Source: Faecalispora anaeroviscerum
Lineage (GTDB): Bacteria > Bacillota > Clostridia > Oscillospirales > Acutalibacteraceae
Assembly (NCBI RefSeq): GCF_947568225.1
Contig: NZ_CANOOQ010000001.1
Span: 868,001-932,000 of the forward strand
Direction of reading: 5' to 3'
Length of the DNA stretch: 64,000 bases
The notes below the pieces were generated by a model. That model was not told the origin of the DNA. It did no database searches and worked only from the letters and a program-made list of their open reading frames with translations. Made by a program: the position numbers and the translations under genes. Positions 26,276 through 34,182 of the stretch are shown in pieces. Each line of letters opens with the position of its first letter. The stretch's first letter is position 1.

Positions 26276-26283
26276 TAAATCAA
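26255..26283 (-). promoter_or_regulatory. Sigma-A promoter of the amino-acid transporter operon
   Basis: -35 TTGATT (26278-26283), 17-bp spacer, -10 TATAAT (26255-26260). Confidence 0.75.
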
Positions 26284-26350
26284 GGATTAAATCTTATAAA
26301 ATTCAAATTTGGCAGGTTCGTTGTTTTCAAAAGTAAATGCTTTTCAATTT

Positions 26351-27232
26351 TTATGCAATTGATACATCCAGCTCATGCAACAACAGAACAAAATCTTCTG
26401 GCACGGGTGCCTGCAAAAAGAGCGCTTCCCCTGTTACCGGGTGTATGAGGCTGGCCGAAATGCAGTGCAGAGCCTGGCGGCCGATTTTATCCCGATGCCC
26501 TCCATACAAGTCATCCCCCGCGAGTGGATGAAAAACACTCGATAAATGAACCCGAATCTGATGTGTTCGGCCGGTTTCCAGACGGATTTTCAGAAAAGTA
26601 AGGTCGTTTTTCGAGCATATGCTCTGCCAATGTGTTACAGCTGCTTCTCCGTCAGGTGAGACAGTCCTCTGAATTTTGCTGCCGGGCGCAAGCGAGATTG
26701 GCGAACTGATTGTTCCGCAGCCGAATAAAGCTCCTTCGCAAACTGCAATGTATTCTTTTTGTATATTATGGGACAAAGCCGCCGCAATATAGGAATTTTT
26801 TGCAACAATCACAATGCCAGATGTATTTTTATCCAGCCGATATACAGGACGGAACCGGCATGTTTCCTCTGCCGTGCGCCAGTGAAACGCCACAGCATTA
26901 GAAAGCGTACCGGAATCTGACCCCGGTACAGGATACATCGCCATTCCCGCGGGTTTATTCACGGCCAGCAGATCTGCATCCTCATATAAAATCGAAATTG
27001 GAATTTCTGATGGAACAGGAGATTCCTCATCCTGCGGCAGATTGAGGCAAATGCTGTCCCCCGCATGCAGAAGGGTAACGGCTGTTGCATGCGCTCCATT
27101 AATACAAAGGCCACCATGCACGCGCTTAAGCTTTACAAGTAGGCGGGCCGAAACCCGGCAGTACCCGCGCAGAAAACCTTTCAACCGACAGCCTTCATAT
27201 TCTGCGGGAACCGTAAAAGTCAGTGTGCGCAA
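26351..27232 (-). CDS. RluA-family pseudouridine synthase
   Basis: 293 residues. S4-like N-terminal RNA-binding part (about 1-65) and catalytic domain with the family motif RLDKNTSG (about 131-138, catalytic Asp) plus TGRTHQIRVHLSS and HPLAGDDLYGG. Modifies uridine in rRNA or tRNA; the exact target cannot be assigned. A TTG start with GGGGAGAGG ahead is used. A second RluA-type gene begins at 63540. Confidence 0.93.
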   Translation of the reverse strand: MRTLTFTVPAEYEGCRLKGFLRGYCRVSARLLVKLKRVHGGLCINGAHATAVTLLHAGDSICLNLPQDEESPVPSEIPISILYEDADLLAVNKPAGMAMYPVPGSDSGTLSNAVAFHWRTAEETCRFRPVYRLDKNTSGIVIVAKNSYIAAALSHNIQKEYIAVCEGALFGCGTISSPISLAPGSKIQRTVSPDGEAAVTHWQSICSKNDLTFLKIRLETGRTHQIRVHLSSVFHPLAGDDLYGGHRDKIGRQALHCISASLIHPVTGEALFLQAPVPEDFVLLLHELDVSIA

Positions 27233-27254
27233 GGTGCGCCTCTCCCCTTTCTCA

Positions 27255-27285
27255 CAAAAAAGCGGCAGCCGAAGCCGCCGCTTTC
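27255..27285 (-). terminator. Terminator after ilvE
   Basis: AAAGCGGC-GGCTTCGGCT-GCCGCTTT stem followed by T6 on the minus strand. Confidence 0.8.
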
Positions 27286-27308
27286 TAAAAATCAGCGAAT
27301 AACCTGAT

Positions 27309-28379
27309 TTATTGATCTACTTCAACCGTCCATCCAAAGGAATCCGGCAGCTTGCCCCACTGAATACCGGTCATGGTATCGTACAGGCGCTGGGACAACG
27401 AGCCGATTTTGCCGTCGTTAAACTCCATAACCGTATCACCCCATTTGAGATGACCAATCGGAGAAATAACCGCCGCCGTACCGGTACCAAACGCTTCTTT
27501 CAGCTTGCCCTCTTTGGCTGCGTCGGCAACCTCCTGAATCGACAGGCGGCGCTCCGTCACGTTAACGCCCCAGGATTTCAGAATCTCAATGGTAGACATA
27601 CGGGTAACACCAGACAAAATAGAGCCCTGCAAAGCAGGAGTGACCACTTCGTCACCGATCTGGAAAAACACATTCATTGTGCCGACTTCTTCAATGTATT
27701 TGCGCTCAACGCCATCCAGCCACAATACCTGCGTATAGTGCTGTTTTTCCGCCTCGTCCTGCGCTTTCAGAGACGCCGCGTAGTTGCCCGCCGTCTTGGC
27801 AAAGCCCATACCGCCCTTTACCGCGCGGACATAACCGTCTTCCACATAAATTTTCACAGGATTCAAGCCCTCGGGATAATAAGCGCCAACAGGCGAGCAG
27901 ATGATAATGAACATCAGGTGATGCGCCGGGTGTACACCCACAACCGGGTCTACACCGATAATAAACGGACGAATATACAACGATGTACCGGGGGCAGAGG
28001 GAACCCAGTCACGATCTACGGATACCAGCTTCTTAATTGCTTCCACCGCAAACTCCTCGTCAATCTGCGGAATGCAAAGGCGTTCATTTGATACATTCAG
28101 ACGTGCCATATTTCTGTCTGGACGGAACAGCAGAATCCGGTTATCGTCCGTACGGTAGGCCTTAAGGCCCTCGAAAACAGATTGTCCATAATGCAGGCAC
28201 ATGGCGGACGGCTCCATATTCAGGGGAGCATACGGTACAATTCGGGGATCATGCCAGCCCTCTCCGCTGGTGTAATCCATAATAAACATATGATCCGTAA
28301 AAATACGGCCGAATCCCAAATTTGTCCCATCCGCAGGCTTCTCCTTAGGGTGCTGCGTGTGTTCAACTCTGATTTGCAT
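27309..28379 (-). CDS. ilvE: Branched-chain amino acid aminotransferase
   Basis: 356 residues, class IV PLP aminotransferase of the longer (eukaryote-like, BCAT) type. Landmarks: FGRIFTDHMF, QSVFEGLKAYR, RPFIIGVDP, PLP lysine in GFAKTAGNYAAS (about 199), EEVGTMNVFF and SGVTRMSTIEI. Last step of Leu/Ile/Val synthesis and first of their breakdown. Single gene with its own promoter and terminator; no T-box leader is visible in the 55-nt leader. Confidence 0.95.
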   Translation of the reverse strand: MQIRVEHTQHPKEKPADGTNLGFGRIFTDHMFIMDYTSGEGWHDPRIVPYAPLNMEPSAMCLHYGQSVFEGLKAYRTDDNRILLFRPDRNMARLNVSNERLCIPQIDEEFAVEAIKKLVSVDRDWVPSAPGTSLYIRPFIIGVDPVVGVHPAHHLMFIIICSPVGAYYPEGLNPVKIYVEDGYVRAVKGGMGFAKTAGNYAASLKAQDEAEKQHYTQVLWLDGVERKYIEEVGTMNVFFQIGDEVVTPALQGSILSGVTRMSTIEILKSWGVNVTERRLSIQEVADAAKEGKLKEAFGTGTAAVISPIGHLKWGDTVMEFNDGKIGSLSQRLYDTMTGIQWGKLPDSFGWTVEVDQ

Positions 28380-28414
28380 AGTTAGCCCTCCCTGATTTTT
28401 TATCGCTTTAACTC

Positions 28415-28443
28415 ATTGTAGCACCAATCATTTTTAAATTCAA
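28415..28443 (-). promoter_or_regulatory. Sigma-A promoter of ilvE
   Basis: -35 TTGAAT (28438-28443), 17-bp spacer ending in TGC (extended -10), -10 TACAAT (28415-28420). Confidence 0.75.
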
Positions 28444-28485
28444 GACACCTGATAATCGTAACAGAACAGAAAAATACACAAAAAA

Positions 28486-29829
28486 TCAAGTATGACTGCG
28501 CAGGCCCTTTGGATACCGGTTTTTCATTTTACCGGAAGAACACTTGCCGAACCCAGTAATTACGCCGTCAACAGCGACACCGGCGTAGCCTTTCAGGGCG
28601 GAATCAACCTCCAATTCTTCCCCGTGCAGATACGCGTGGATTTCGGGCGAGCGCGACGATAAATGGACGGTCTGCCGCAGCTGCCGCGGCAAAGCCGACA
28701 GGAACAGCGCATGCGCCGGTTCGATGCGGCCCTTCTGGATTTCACCGAGCATCACACCGGCACGGATTACCCCTAGGCCGGAGAGGCGCGGAACAAACTC
28801 CGGCACAATCAGAATCGCACTGCCGCTTTGAATCAGCGAACCCGGAAGCGGCTCGTTAAAAATCTGGCTGTACAATGCCTTCGCGTCCGATTCCGCAGAA
28901 AATTTGGCAAATGGATACTCTGCCACACGGCAGATAGCGGTAGATGTTTTTCTCATTTTCGCTACAAAATGGCCGTCCCCGCCGTCCATCGGGAAAACAC
29001 GCCGCGCCTGAGGCATCCCGATTCCGGGGCGGCCAAACGTAACACCGGAATCCTCCAGGACAAAATCCGGATGCCGCTGCAAAAACGCATAGACAGTTTC
29101 TTCATTCTCTTCCGGCGAAAAGGTACAGGTAGAATAAACGAGAATTCCGTTCTCGCGCAAAGCGGTCGCGGCGCTGTCCAGAATCAGGCCCTGGCGTACA
29201 GCACACGTTCTCACATGCTCCTCGCTCCAGTCCTGCACCGCCTGTGCGTCGCGGCGGAACATGCCTTCTCCGGAGCAGGGCGCATCTACCAGCACACGAT
29301 CAAAAAAGCCGGAAAGCGTTTCGCACAGCGTTTCGGGATGGCAGGAAGAAACCACCGCGTTTGAAACGCCCATGCGTTCCAGATTAGAAAGCAGCGCGAT
29401 TGCACGGGATCGAACCACCTCATTAGACCACAAAAGTCCCTTTCCTGCAAGCAAAGCCGCAATCTGAGTGGATTTTCCTCCCGGCGCGGCACACAGATCA
29501 AGTATTTTTTCCCCCGGCTGCGGATTCAGCACGGTCACTGCCGAGGCCGCGGAGGGCTCCTGTGAATAGAACGCTCCCGCATGGTGCAGCGGGATACGGC
29601 CAGGCTTGTCCGCATCTTCGGGAATTCGATAGGAATACGGGGAAAACGGGCTGGATTCCATTGGAAAATCGAGCGCGTTTTTTAGCGTTGCTTCATCACA
29701 TTTGAGTGGATTCAGTCGAATCCCGCGCACTGAAGGCTGCCCCATGCACTCTAAAAAATCGGAATATTCACTGCAAAGCAGCGTTTTCATGCGGCACAGA
29801 AATGCCAAAGGATATTCGTTCATAAGCAT
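28486..29829 (-). CDS. RsmB/RsmF-family rRNA cytosine-C5 methyltransferase
   Basis: 447 residues. Nol1/Nop2/Sun fold: SAM motif DLCAAPGGKSTQ (about 110-121), motif IV VDAPCSGEGMFRRD and motif VI YSTCTFSPEENE, giving the two catalytic cysteines. A C-terminal PUA-like extension (about 300-447) is as in RsmF/YebU proteins. TTGGAG is 6 nt before the ATG. Which rRNA cytosine it modifies is not decidable here. Confidence 0.92.
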   Translation of the reverse strand: MLMNEYPLAFLCRMKTLLCSEYSDFLECMGQPSVRGIRLNPLKCDEATLKNALDFPMESSPFSPYSYRIPEDADKPGRIPLHHAGAFYSQEPSAASAVTVLNPQPGEKILDLCAAPGGKSTQIAALLAGKGLLWSNEVVRSRAIALLSNLERMGVSNAVVSSCHPETLCETLSGFFDRVLVDAPCSGEGMFRRDAQAVQDWSEEHVRTCAVRQGLILDSAATALRENGILVYSTCTFSPEENEETVYAFLQRHPDFVLEDSGVTFGRPGIGMPQARRVFPMDGGDGHFVAKMRKTSTAICRVAEYPFAKFSAESDAKALYSQIFNEPLPGSLIQSGSAILIVPEFVPRLSGLGVIRAGVMLGEIQKGRIEPAHALFLSALPRQLRQTVHLSSRSPEIHAYLHGEELEVDSALKGYAGVAVDGVITGFGKCSSGKMKNRYPKGLRSHT

Positions 29830-29900
29830 GTCAGCTCCAAAGATTCTTTGTATATTTTAAAAGGAACGGAAAACAATATATCGCGAAGGGGGTGAAATAC

Positions 29901-30125
29901 TTGGATAAGCAATATGAGAAGAGCACAAATAAAACCCAGAATTCCACCAGCAACTGCAAGTCCCAGAGCGGTAGTAATAAAACCGGCAACTCTACTCAGA
30001 ATAGCACTCAGAACAACAATCAGACCAGCAATTCTACTCAGCAGAAGAAGGATTCTTCCTCCTACAACAACTCTCATAAGAGCGACAGCTACAGCAATGT
30101 AGAAAACAGCAATAACTACCGCTAA
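29901..30125 (+). CDS. Asn/Ser/Thr/Gln-rich low-complexity small protein
   Basis: 74 residues on plus. AAGGGGGTG is 6 nt before a TTG start (an in-frame GTG at 29892 overlaps it). After DKQYEKS the chain is almost only N, S, T, Q and K, with one Cys and a Tyr-rich end; no hydrophobic segment. It is followed by a good terminator, which with the ribosome site argues it is real. No family is recognised; similar composition occurs in small spore-surface proteins, but that is only a guess. Confidence 0.6.
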   Translation: MDKQYEKSTNKTQNSTSNCKSQSGSNKTGNSTQNSTQNNNQTSNSTQQKKDSSSYNNSHKSDSYSNVENSNNYR

Positions 30126-30142
30126 ACGGCAGTAAACATTTC

Positions 30143-30190
30143 AGAGCAGACGGTTTTGACGAATGGCAAAACCGCCTGCTCTTCCTTTTT
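30143..30190. terminator. Bidirectional terminator between the 74-aa gene and yitT-like gene
   Basis: AGAGCAG-CGGTTTTG pairs with CAAAACCG-CTGCTCT, followed on plus by TTTTT and on minus by an A/T stretch; it can serve both converging genes. Confidence 0.8.
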
Positions 30191-30209
30191 GGGGCTTTAT
30201 TGGAAAGGA

Positions 30210-31136
30210 TTACTGATCTTCAGCTTTTTTGCTCCTGTTCAATAAATCCTTCAGATTTTTATCTTCCTTTTTAATCTCACGGAAGCCCTGCCCGGTGATC
30301 TGTCCTGCTTCGCCGATAATGATGAAGGCTCTGTTGTCCGTAGAACGGATCACATCTGTAACCTTGCTGACCTCATACCGCCGTACAGCACACAACAGCA
30401 CCTCGCCGCTGCGGTTGCTGTATACGCCTCTGGATTTCAGAGCTGTAACACCCCGATCGATCTCCGAAAGAATCTTAGTCGCAATTTCATCATTCTTTTC
30501 AGAAATAATAAACAGCATTTTTCCGGTACCGGCATCCGCGCCGTACAGGATGGTATCGATCAGCCGTGTGGAAACAAAAACGGTGATAAAGGCGTACAGA
30601 GCGCTTTCCAGGCTGCGGTATACAAAGCCAGAGAGCAGAATTACCATCGCATCCACGCCCATCATTAGCTGACCCATGGAAAGGCTGCGAAGCCGTTGCT
30701 CCAGCAAACGGGCAATCAGGTCTGTGCCGCCGGTCGTCGCACCTCGCAGCAAAACCAGAGAAAGACCGATTCCCTCCAGTACGCCGCCGAAGATTGCAGC
30801 CAGCATATGGTCTCCCTCATACACTGGCAGAATGGAAGAAAACGCATCAATAGTAATGGAACACAGCAGGGTAGCTAAAATGGTCTTTCCGACAATGCGG
30901 TAGCCCAGCTCCCAAATAGCCCAAAGGAATACCGGAAGGTTGATGACAAACAGCATGGTTCCGATCGGTGTACCCCACAGGTAATTGAGTACTGTTGCAA
31001 GGCCGGTAATTCCGCCGGGCGCGATGTGGTTCGGTGCGGTAAAGCAGTTGACCGAAACCGAAAACATCACACTGCCAGCTAAAAAATACAGAACATCCAA
31101 AAAAACAATCCGATTGCGCGTTTTCAAAACTCCCAT
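30210..31136 (-). CDS. YitT family membrane protein
   Basis: 308 residues. Five to six transmembrane helices with the family's NHIAPGGITGLATVLNYL and GVLEGIGLSLVLLRGATTGGTDLIA, then a cytoplasmic DUF2179 domain (about 220-300, KILSEIDRGVTALKSRGVYS). Function of the family is unknown. It lies 12 nt downstream of the Mini-III gene, so it is probably in the obgE-mrnC-yitT message. Confidence 0.9.
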   Translation of the reverse strand: MGVLKTRNRIVFLDVLYFLAGSVMFSVSVNCFTAPNHIAPGGITGLATVLNYLWGTPIGTMLFVINLPVFLWAIWELGYRIVGKTILATLLCSITIDAFSSILPVYEGDHMLAAIFGGVLEGIGLSLVLLRGATTGGTDLIARLLEQRLRSLSMGQLMMGVDAMVILLSGFVYRSLESALYAFITVFVSTRLIDTILYGADAGTGKMLFIISEKNDEIATKILSEIDRGVTALKSRGVYSNRSGEVLLCAVRRYEVSKVTDVIRSTDNRAFIIIGEAGQITGQGFREIKKEDKNLKDLLNRSKKAEDQ

Positions 31137-31148
31137 ACGAAAGCACCT

Positions 31149-31541
31149 TCATTCTTCGCAGATCAAGGCAAAAAATTGACGCAGACGCGCCAGCTCCCCT
31201 TTCAAATACAAATATCCAAATAAGGTTTCCAGCGCCGTTGCCGCATGGTAATCGGCAGAGCTGGAGTTTTTCGGTATATGAGATACCTTTGCGTTTCGTC
31301 CGCGGCGGTAAACGGCCTCCTCCTCTTCGGTAAACAAGGGAATCAGCTTCAAAGCCGCCTGTGCCTGCGCACCGCAGCACACCTGGGCCACGGCACTTTT
31401 ATGCAGCGTATTGACCGGGCAGTTTGCCTGGCAAACCAGACGCTCCCGCACAAACAGCTCGAAAACCCCGTCGCCGACAAAGGCCAGAGGCAAAGGACTG
31501 AGTTGACGCGGATCGCAGTCTGTTTCTAAAAAGCGTTCCAA
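31149..31541 (-). CDS. mrnC: Mini-ribonuclease III
   Basis: 130 residues, an RNase III catalytic domain with no dsRNA-binding domain. LAFVGDGVFELFVRERL supplies the first acidic pair and ATALETLFGYLYL the second. Mini-III matures 23S rRNA ends together with L3 in Bacillus. Start is a TTG with a G-rich ribosome site 7 nt ahead; 13 nt after obgE. Confidence 0.92.
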   Translation of the reverse strand: MERFLETDCDPRQLSPLPLAFVGDGVFELFVRERLVCQANCPVNTLHKSAVAQVCCGAQAQAALKLIPLFTEEEEAVYRRGRNAKVSHIPKNSSSADYHAATALETLFGYLYLKGELARLRQFFALICEE

Positions 31542-31554
31542 AAATCAGCCCCCC

Positions 31555-32826
31555 CTACTCCACAAAATCAAATTCCAGATCGTACATGCTGACCGTATCG
31601 CCCTCTTCGGCCCCTGCTTCACGCAAGGCGTCGATTACACCGGAGCTAATCAGAACACGCTGGAAATACTGCAGGGACTCATAGTCGTCGAAATTGACGG
31701 AACGCAGCAGCTGGAGCAACCACTCGCCCTCCACCACAAATACGCCGTCCTGATTGGTAACGGTGAATTTCTGTGCCTGTTCGGGAGTGATTTCAGGCAA
31801 CGGCACTGGGTCGGGCTCAAAGCGAACCACCGGCGGCAGCTGCGACAGCATTTCCTGAATCCTTTTGAGCAGCGGGTCTACCCCATAACGGATAGCAGCC
31901 ATAATCGGGAAGAACTCGTAGCCCTGCTCTTCCACGAATCGGCGGAACTCTTCGACCTGCTCCTCTGAAGCGAGGTCGCATTTATTCCCTGCCACAAGCA
32001 TTGGCCGCTGGGAAAGTTCGCCATTAAACTTTTTAAGTTCACGGTTAATGATTTCAAAATCCTCTTTGGGGTCGCGCCCTTCGCTGCCCGCAACATCCAC
32101 AATATGCACCAGCAGGCGGCAACGCTCCACATGGCGCAGGAATCGGTGGCCCAATCCGGCACCCTCTCCGGCTCCTTCAATCAGGCCGGGGATGTCCGCC
32201 ATAACAAAGGATTGTCCCTCTCCCAAAAACACGACACCCAAGACCGGAGTGATGGTGGTAAAATGATAATTCGCGATGTTCGGCTTCGCCTCACTTACGA
32301 CAGAAACCAGCGTCGATTTACCTACATTGGGGTAGCCGACCAAACCAACATCTGCCAGAAGCTTCAGCTCGAGCTGTACCTCAAACTCTTCACCGGGCTG
32401 ACCCGGCTTGGCAAAACGAGGAGTCTGACGCGTGGGAGTTGCAAAATGTGCATTTCCCCATCCACCTTTGCCGGCGCGGGCGATTACCTGCGGCTCATCG
32501 GAAGACAGATCTGCCAGCAGGCGTCCGCTTTCCAAATCGCGCACCAGAGTTCCTTGCGGCACACGAATCACCAGGTCGGGCGCGCCCCTGCCGGAGCATC
32601 GCTTTCCCGCGCCGTTCTGCCCGTTCTCGGCAATATACTTGCGCTTATAGCGAAAATCTGCCAGAGTGGACAGGTTTTTATCCACCTGAAACACAACATC
32701 TCCGCCACGGCCGCCATCGCCGCCGTCCGGCCCGCCGGCCGCAACATATTTTTCCCTGTGAAAGCTGACGGCGCCGTTGCCGCCGTCGCCGGCTTTCACT
32801 TTAATTTTCGCAATATCTACAAACAT
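31555..32826 (-). CDS. obgE: GTPase ObgE
   Basis: 423 residues in three parts: glycine-rich Obg fold (1-158), GTPase domain (G1 GYPNVGKST about 165, G3 DIPGLIEGA, G4 NKCDL) and the C-terminal OCT domain of Gram-positive Obg (about 350-423). Acts in 50S assembly, stress and sporulation entry. Follows the rplU-prp-rpmA operon after a terminator and an intervening inverted repeat. Confidence 0.96.
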   Translation of the reverse strand: MFVDIAKIKVKAGDGGNGAVSFHREKYVAAGGPDGGDGGRGGDVVFQVDKNLSTLADFRYKRKYIAENGQNGAGKRCSGRGAPDLVIRVPQGTLVRDLESGRLLADLSSDEPQVIARAGKGGWGNAHFATPTRQTPRFAKPGQPGEEFEVQLELKLLADVGLVGYPNVGKSTLVSVVSEAKPNIANYHFTTITPVLGVVFLGEGQSFVMADIPGLIEGAGEGAGLGHRFLRHVERCRLLVHIVDVAGSEGRDPKEDFEIINRELKKFNGELSQRPMLVAGNKCDLASEEQVEEFRRFVEEQGYEFFPIMAAIRYGVDPLLKRIQEMLSQLPPVVRFEPDPVPLPEITPEQAQKFTVTNQDGVFVVEGEWLLQLLRSVNFDDYESLQYFQRVLISSGVIDALREAGAEEGDTVSMYDLEFDFVE

Positions 32827-32883
32827 ATGCTTTCCGGCTCCTTATACTATTCCCCTATTTCAAATCGATATATAAAATTTTCA

Positions 32884-32917
32884 TTGTGATCTCCCTGCCA
32901 AAGACGAGAGATCACAA
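32884..32917. other. 10-bp inverted repeat upstream of obgE
   Basis: TTGTGATCTC (32884-32893) and its exact complement GAGATCACAA (32908-32917) are separated by 14 nt, about 60 nt before the obgE start. It could be an operator or an mRNA hairpin; no family matched from memory. Confidence 0.5.
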
Positions 32918-32976
32918 ACATCTATTGTTCTATTGGGAACAGTATTGCTGCTCCCGCTTAGTATAGACCTAATCAT

Positions 32977-33008
32977 ATCAAAAAATCCCGGGAAAATCCC
33001 GGGATTTT
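32977..33008 (-). terminator. Terminator after rpmA
   Basis: AAAATCCCGGG pairs with CCCGGGATTTT around a 5-nt loop, then TTTTTTG on the minus strand. Confidence 0.85.
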
Positions 33009-33028
33009 GGTATTGCCTGTAAACGGAA

Positions 33029-33313
33029 TTACTGTTCCACAGCGTATACGCTAACCTTTTTGCGGTCGCGGCCAAGGCGCTCGAACTTTACAGTGCCGTC
33101 AATCAATGCAAAGAGGGAATCGTCGGAACCTCTGCCCACATTGTTGCCGGGATGAATGTGAGTGCCGCGCTGTTTAACCAGAATGTTTCCGGCCAGAACG
33201 AACTGACCGTCCGCACGCTTCGCGCCAAGGCGCTTGGATTCGGAATCACGACCGTTCTTTGTGGAACCGCCGCCCTTTTTATGCGCAAAAAGCTGAATAT
33301 TTATCTTTAACAT
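33029..33313 (-). CDS. rpmA: 50S ribosomal protein bL27 with cleavable N-terminal extension
   Basis: 94 residues. The mature sequence AHKKGGGSTKNGRDS starts at residue 10; before it stands MLKINIQLF, the extension found in Firmicutes and removed by Prp, normally between Phe9 and Ala10. The rest (RLGAKRADGQFVLAGNILVKQRG) is standard L27. The N-terminus reaches the peptidyl-transferase centre, so cleavage is needed for function. Directly follows prp (4-nt gap). Confidence 0.97.
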   Translation of the reverse strand: MLKINIQLFAHKKGGGSTKNGRDSESKRLGAKRADGQFVLAGNILVKQRGTHIHPGNNVGRGSDDSLFALIDGTVKFERLGRDRKKVSVYAVEQ

Positions 33314-33317
33314 AGCT

Positions 33318-33638
33318 TTACACCTCCGTATAATTTATCCTGATATTTTCTGAGTATTGCTCTTCCAGGCCCATAAAATGAAGCCTGAGTCCTTGCAGCA
33401 GCGTTCGGCACAGAAAAACCGACCGTTCGGGAATCCGGAGAAACATGCTCCCCTCGGAAACAGAAAGATCCGCTCTAACCTGAACCACATCGGTAATGGC
33501 GTTTGCCACCAGATAGGCCGCGGAAGAAACCGCCGCGCACAGAATATCGGAACCCTCTTCCGCTATTCCGGAATGTCCGGTCATCTGAAATCCCAAAAGC
33601 TCGCCGTCAGGCTGCCGCAAAAAAGAAACCTGAATCAT
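33318..33638 (-). CDS. prp: Ribosomal-processing cysteine protease Prp
   Basis: 106 residues. Catalytic His in MTGHSGIAEEGSDI (about 21) and Cys in DILCAAVSSAAY (about 34). Cleaves the L27 extension encoded next door. Sits between rplU (2-nt gap) and rpmA (4-nt gap), the conserved order in Firmicutes. Confidence 0.95.
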   Translation of the reverse strand: MIQVSFLRQPDGELLGFQMTGHSGIAEEGSDILCAAVSSAAYLVANAITDVVQVRADLSVSEGSMFLRIPERSVFLCRTLLQGLRLHFMGLEEQYSENIRINYTEV

Positions 33639-33640
33639 AA

Positions 33641-33949
33641 TTAAGCGTTAATGGCTTCGATCTGCACCTTTGTGTAAGGCTGACGATGGCCCATCTTGCG
33701 CTTTGAGCTTTTCTTCGGCTTATAGGTGAAAACGGTAATTTTTCTCTGCTTGCCGTTTTTCAAAACCTTGCCGGTTACGCTCGCGCCCTCTACAAAGGGA
33801 GCGCCCACTTTCAGGCCTTCTTCGCCGCCAAGAGCAACAACTTTAAAATCAACGGTGGCGTCCTGCTCCGCTGCAAGCCTCTCGATATAGATGACATCGC
33901 CATACTGTACCTTATACTGCTTGCCGCCGGTCTCAATTACTGCATACAT
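33641..33949 (-). CDS. rplU: 50S ribosomal protein bL21
   Basis: 102 residues, starting MYAVIETGGKQYKV as in the family; GDVIYIERL and HRQPYTKVQI near the end are conserved. The ATG at 33949 is preferred over a TTG at 33976, which would put nine unusual residues in front. First gene of rplU-prp-rpmA, read from a strong promoter through a structured leader. Confidence 0.96.
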   Translation of the reverse strand: MYAVIETGGKQYKVQYGDVIYIERLAAEQDATVDFKVVALGGEEGLKVGAPFVEGASVTGKVLKNGKQRKITVFTYKPKKSSKRKMGHRQPYTKVQIEAINA

Positions 33950-33954
33950 AAATA

Positions 33955-34030
33955 GAGTATCCTGCCTTTTTTTCAATCTCGCTATCCCAGGCGGATCAAA
34001 TGATCACTTCAAAAGCCCGTAATATGCGGC
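33955..34030 (-). promoter_or_regulatory. Candidate L21 leader
   Basis: The 80-nt leader carries GGCCGCATATTACGGGCTT followed by GAAGTG and a GATC-ATTT-GATC hairpin. The GCCGCAT...GGGCT...GAAGTG order resembles, from memory, the Firmicute L21 leader that regulates this operon. Confidence 0.5.
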
Positions 34031-34036
34031 CTAACA

Positions 34037-34065
34037 ATATTATCATACCCTGTCAATTTTGTCAA
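34037..34065 (-). promoter_or_regulatory. Sigma-A promoter of rplU-prp-rpmA
   Basis: -35 TTGACA (34060-34065), 17-bp spacer, -10 TAATAT (34037-34042). Confidence 0.8.
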
Positions 34066-34182
34066 GGCAGATTGTTCCTATAAATTTGCGATGAAAGAAC
34101 GAATAACGGGCATTCCTTCCGCCGCCAGTAGTAAGGGGGAAAAATCACAAATTGGTTGGAATCATTCGTTGAAAAATCAGTT

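Noticed and set aside
28380..28414. T-box leader ahead of ilvE
   Set aside because: Only about 30 nt lie between promoter and start, too short for a T-box.
29820..30077. 85-codon hydrophobic minus-strand frame opposite the Asn/Ser-rich gene
   Set aside because: Complementing Asn/Ser/Thr codons automatically gives Leu/Ile/Val-rich translation; no ribosome site at its start, while the plus frame has one and a terminator.
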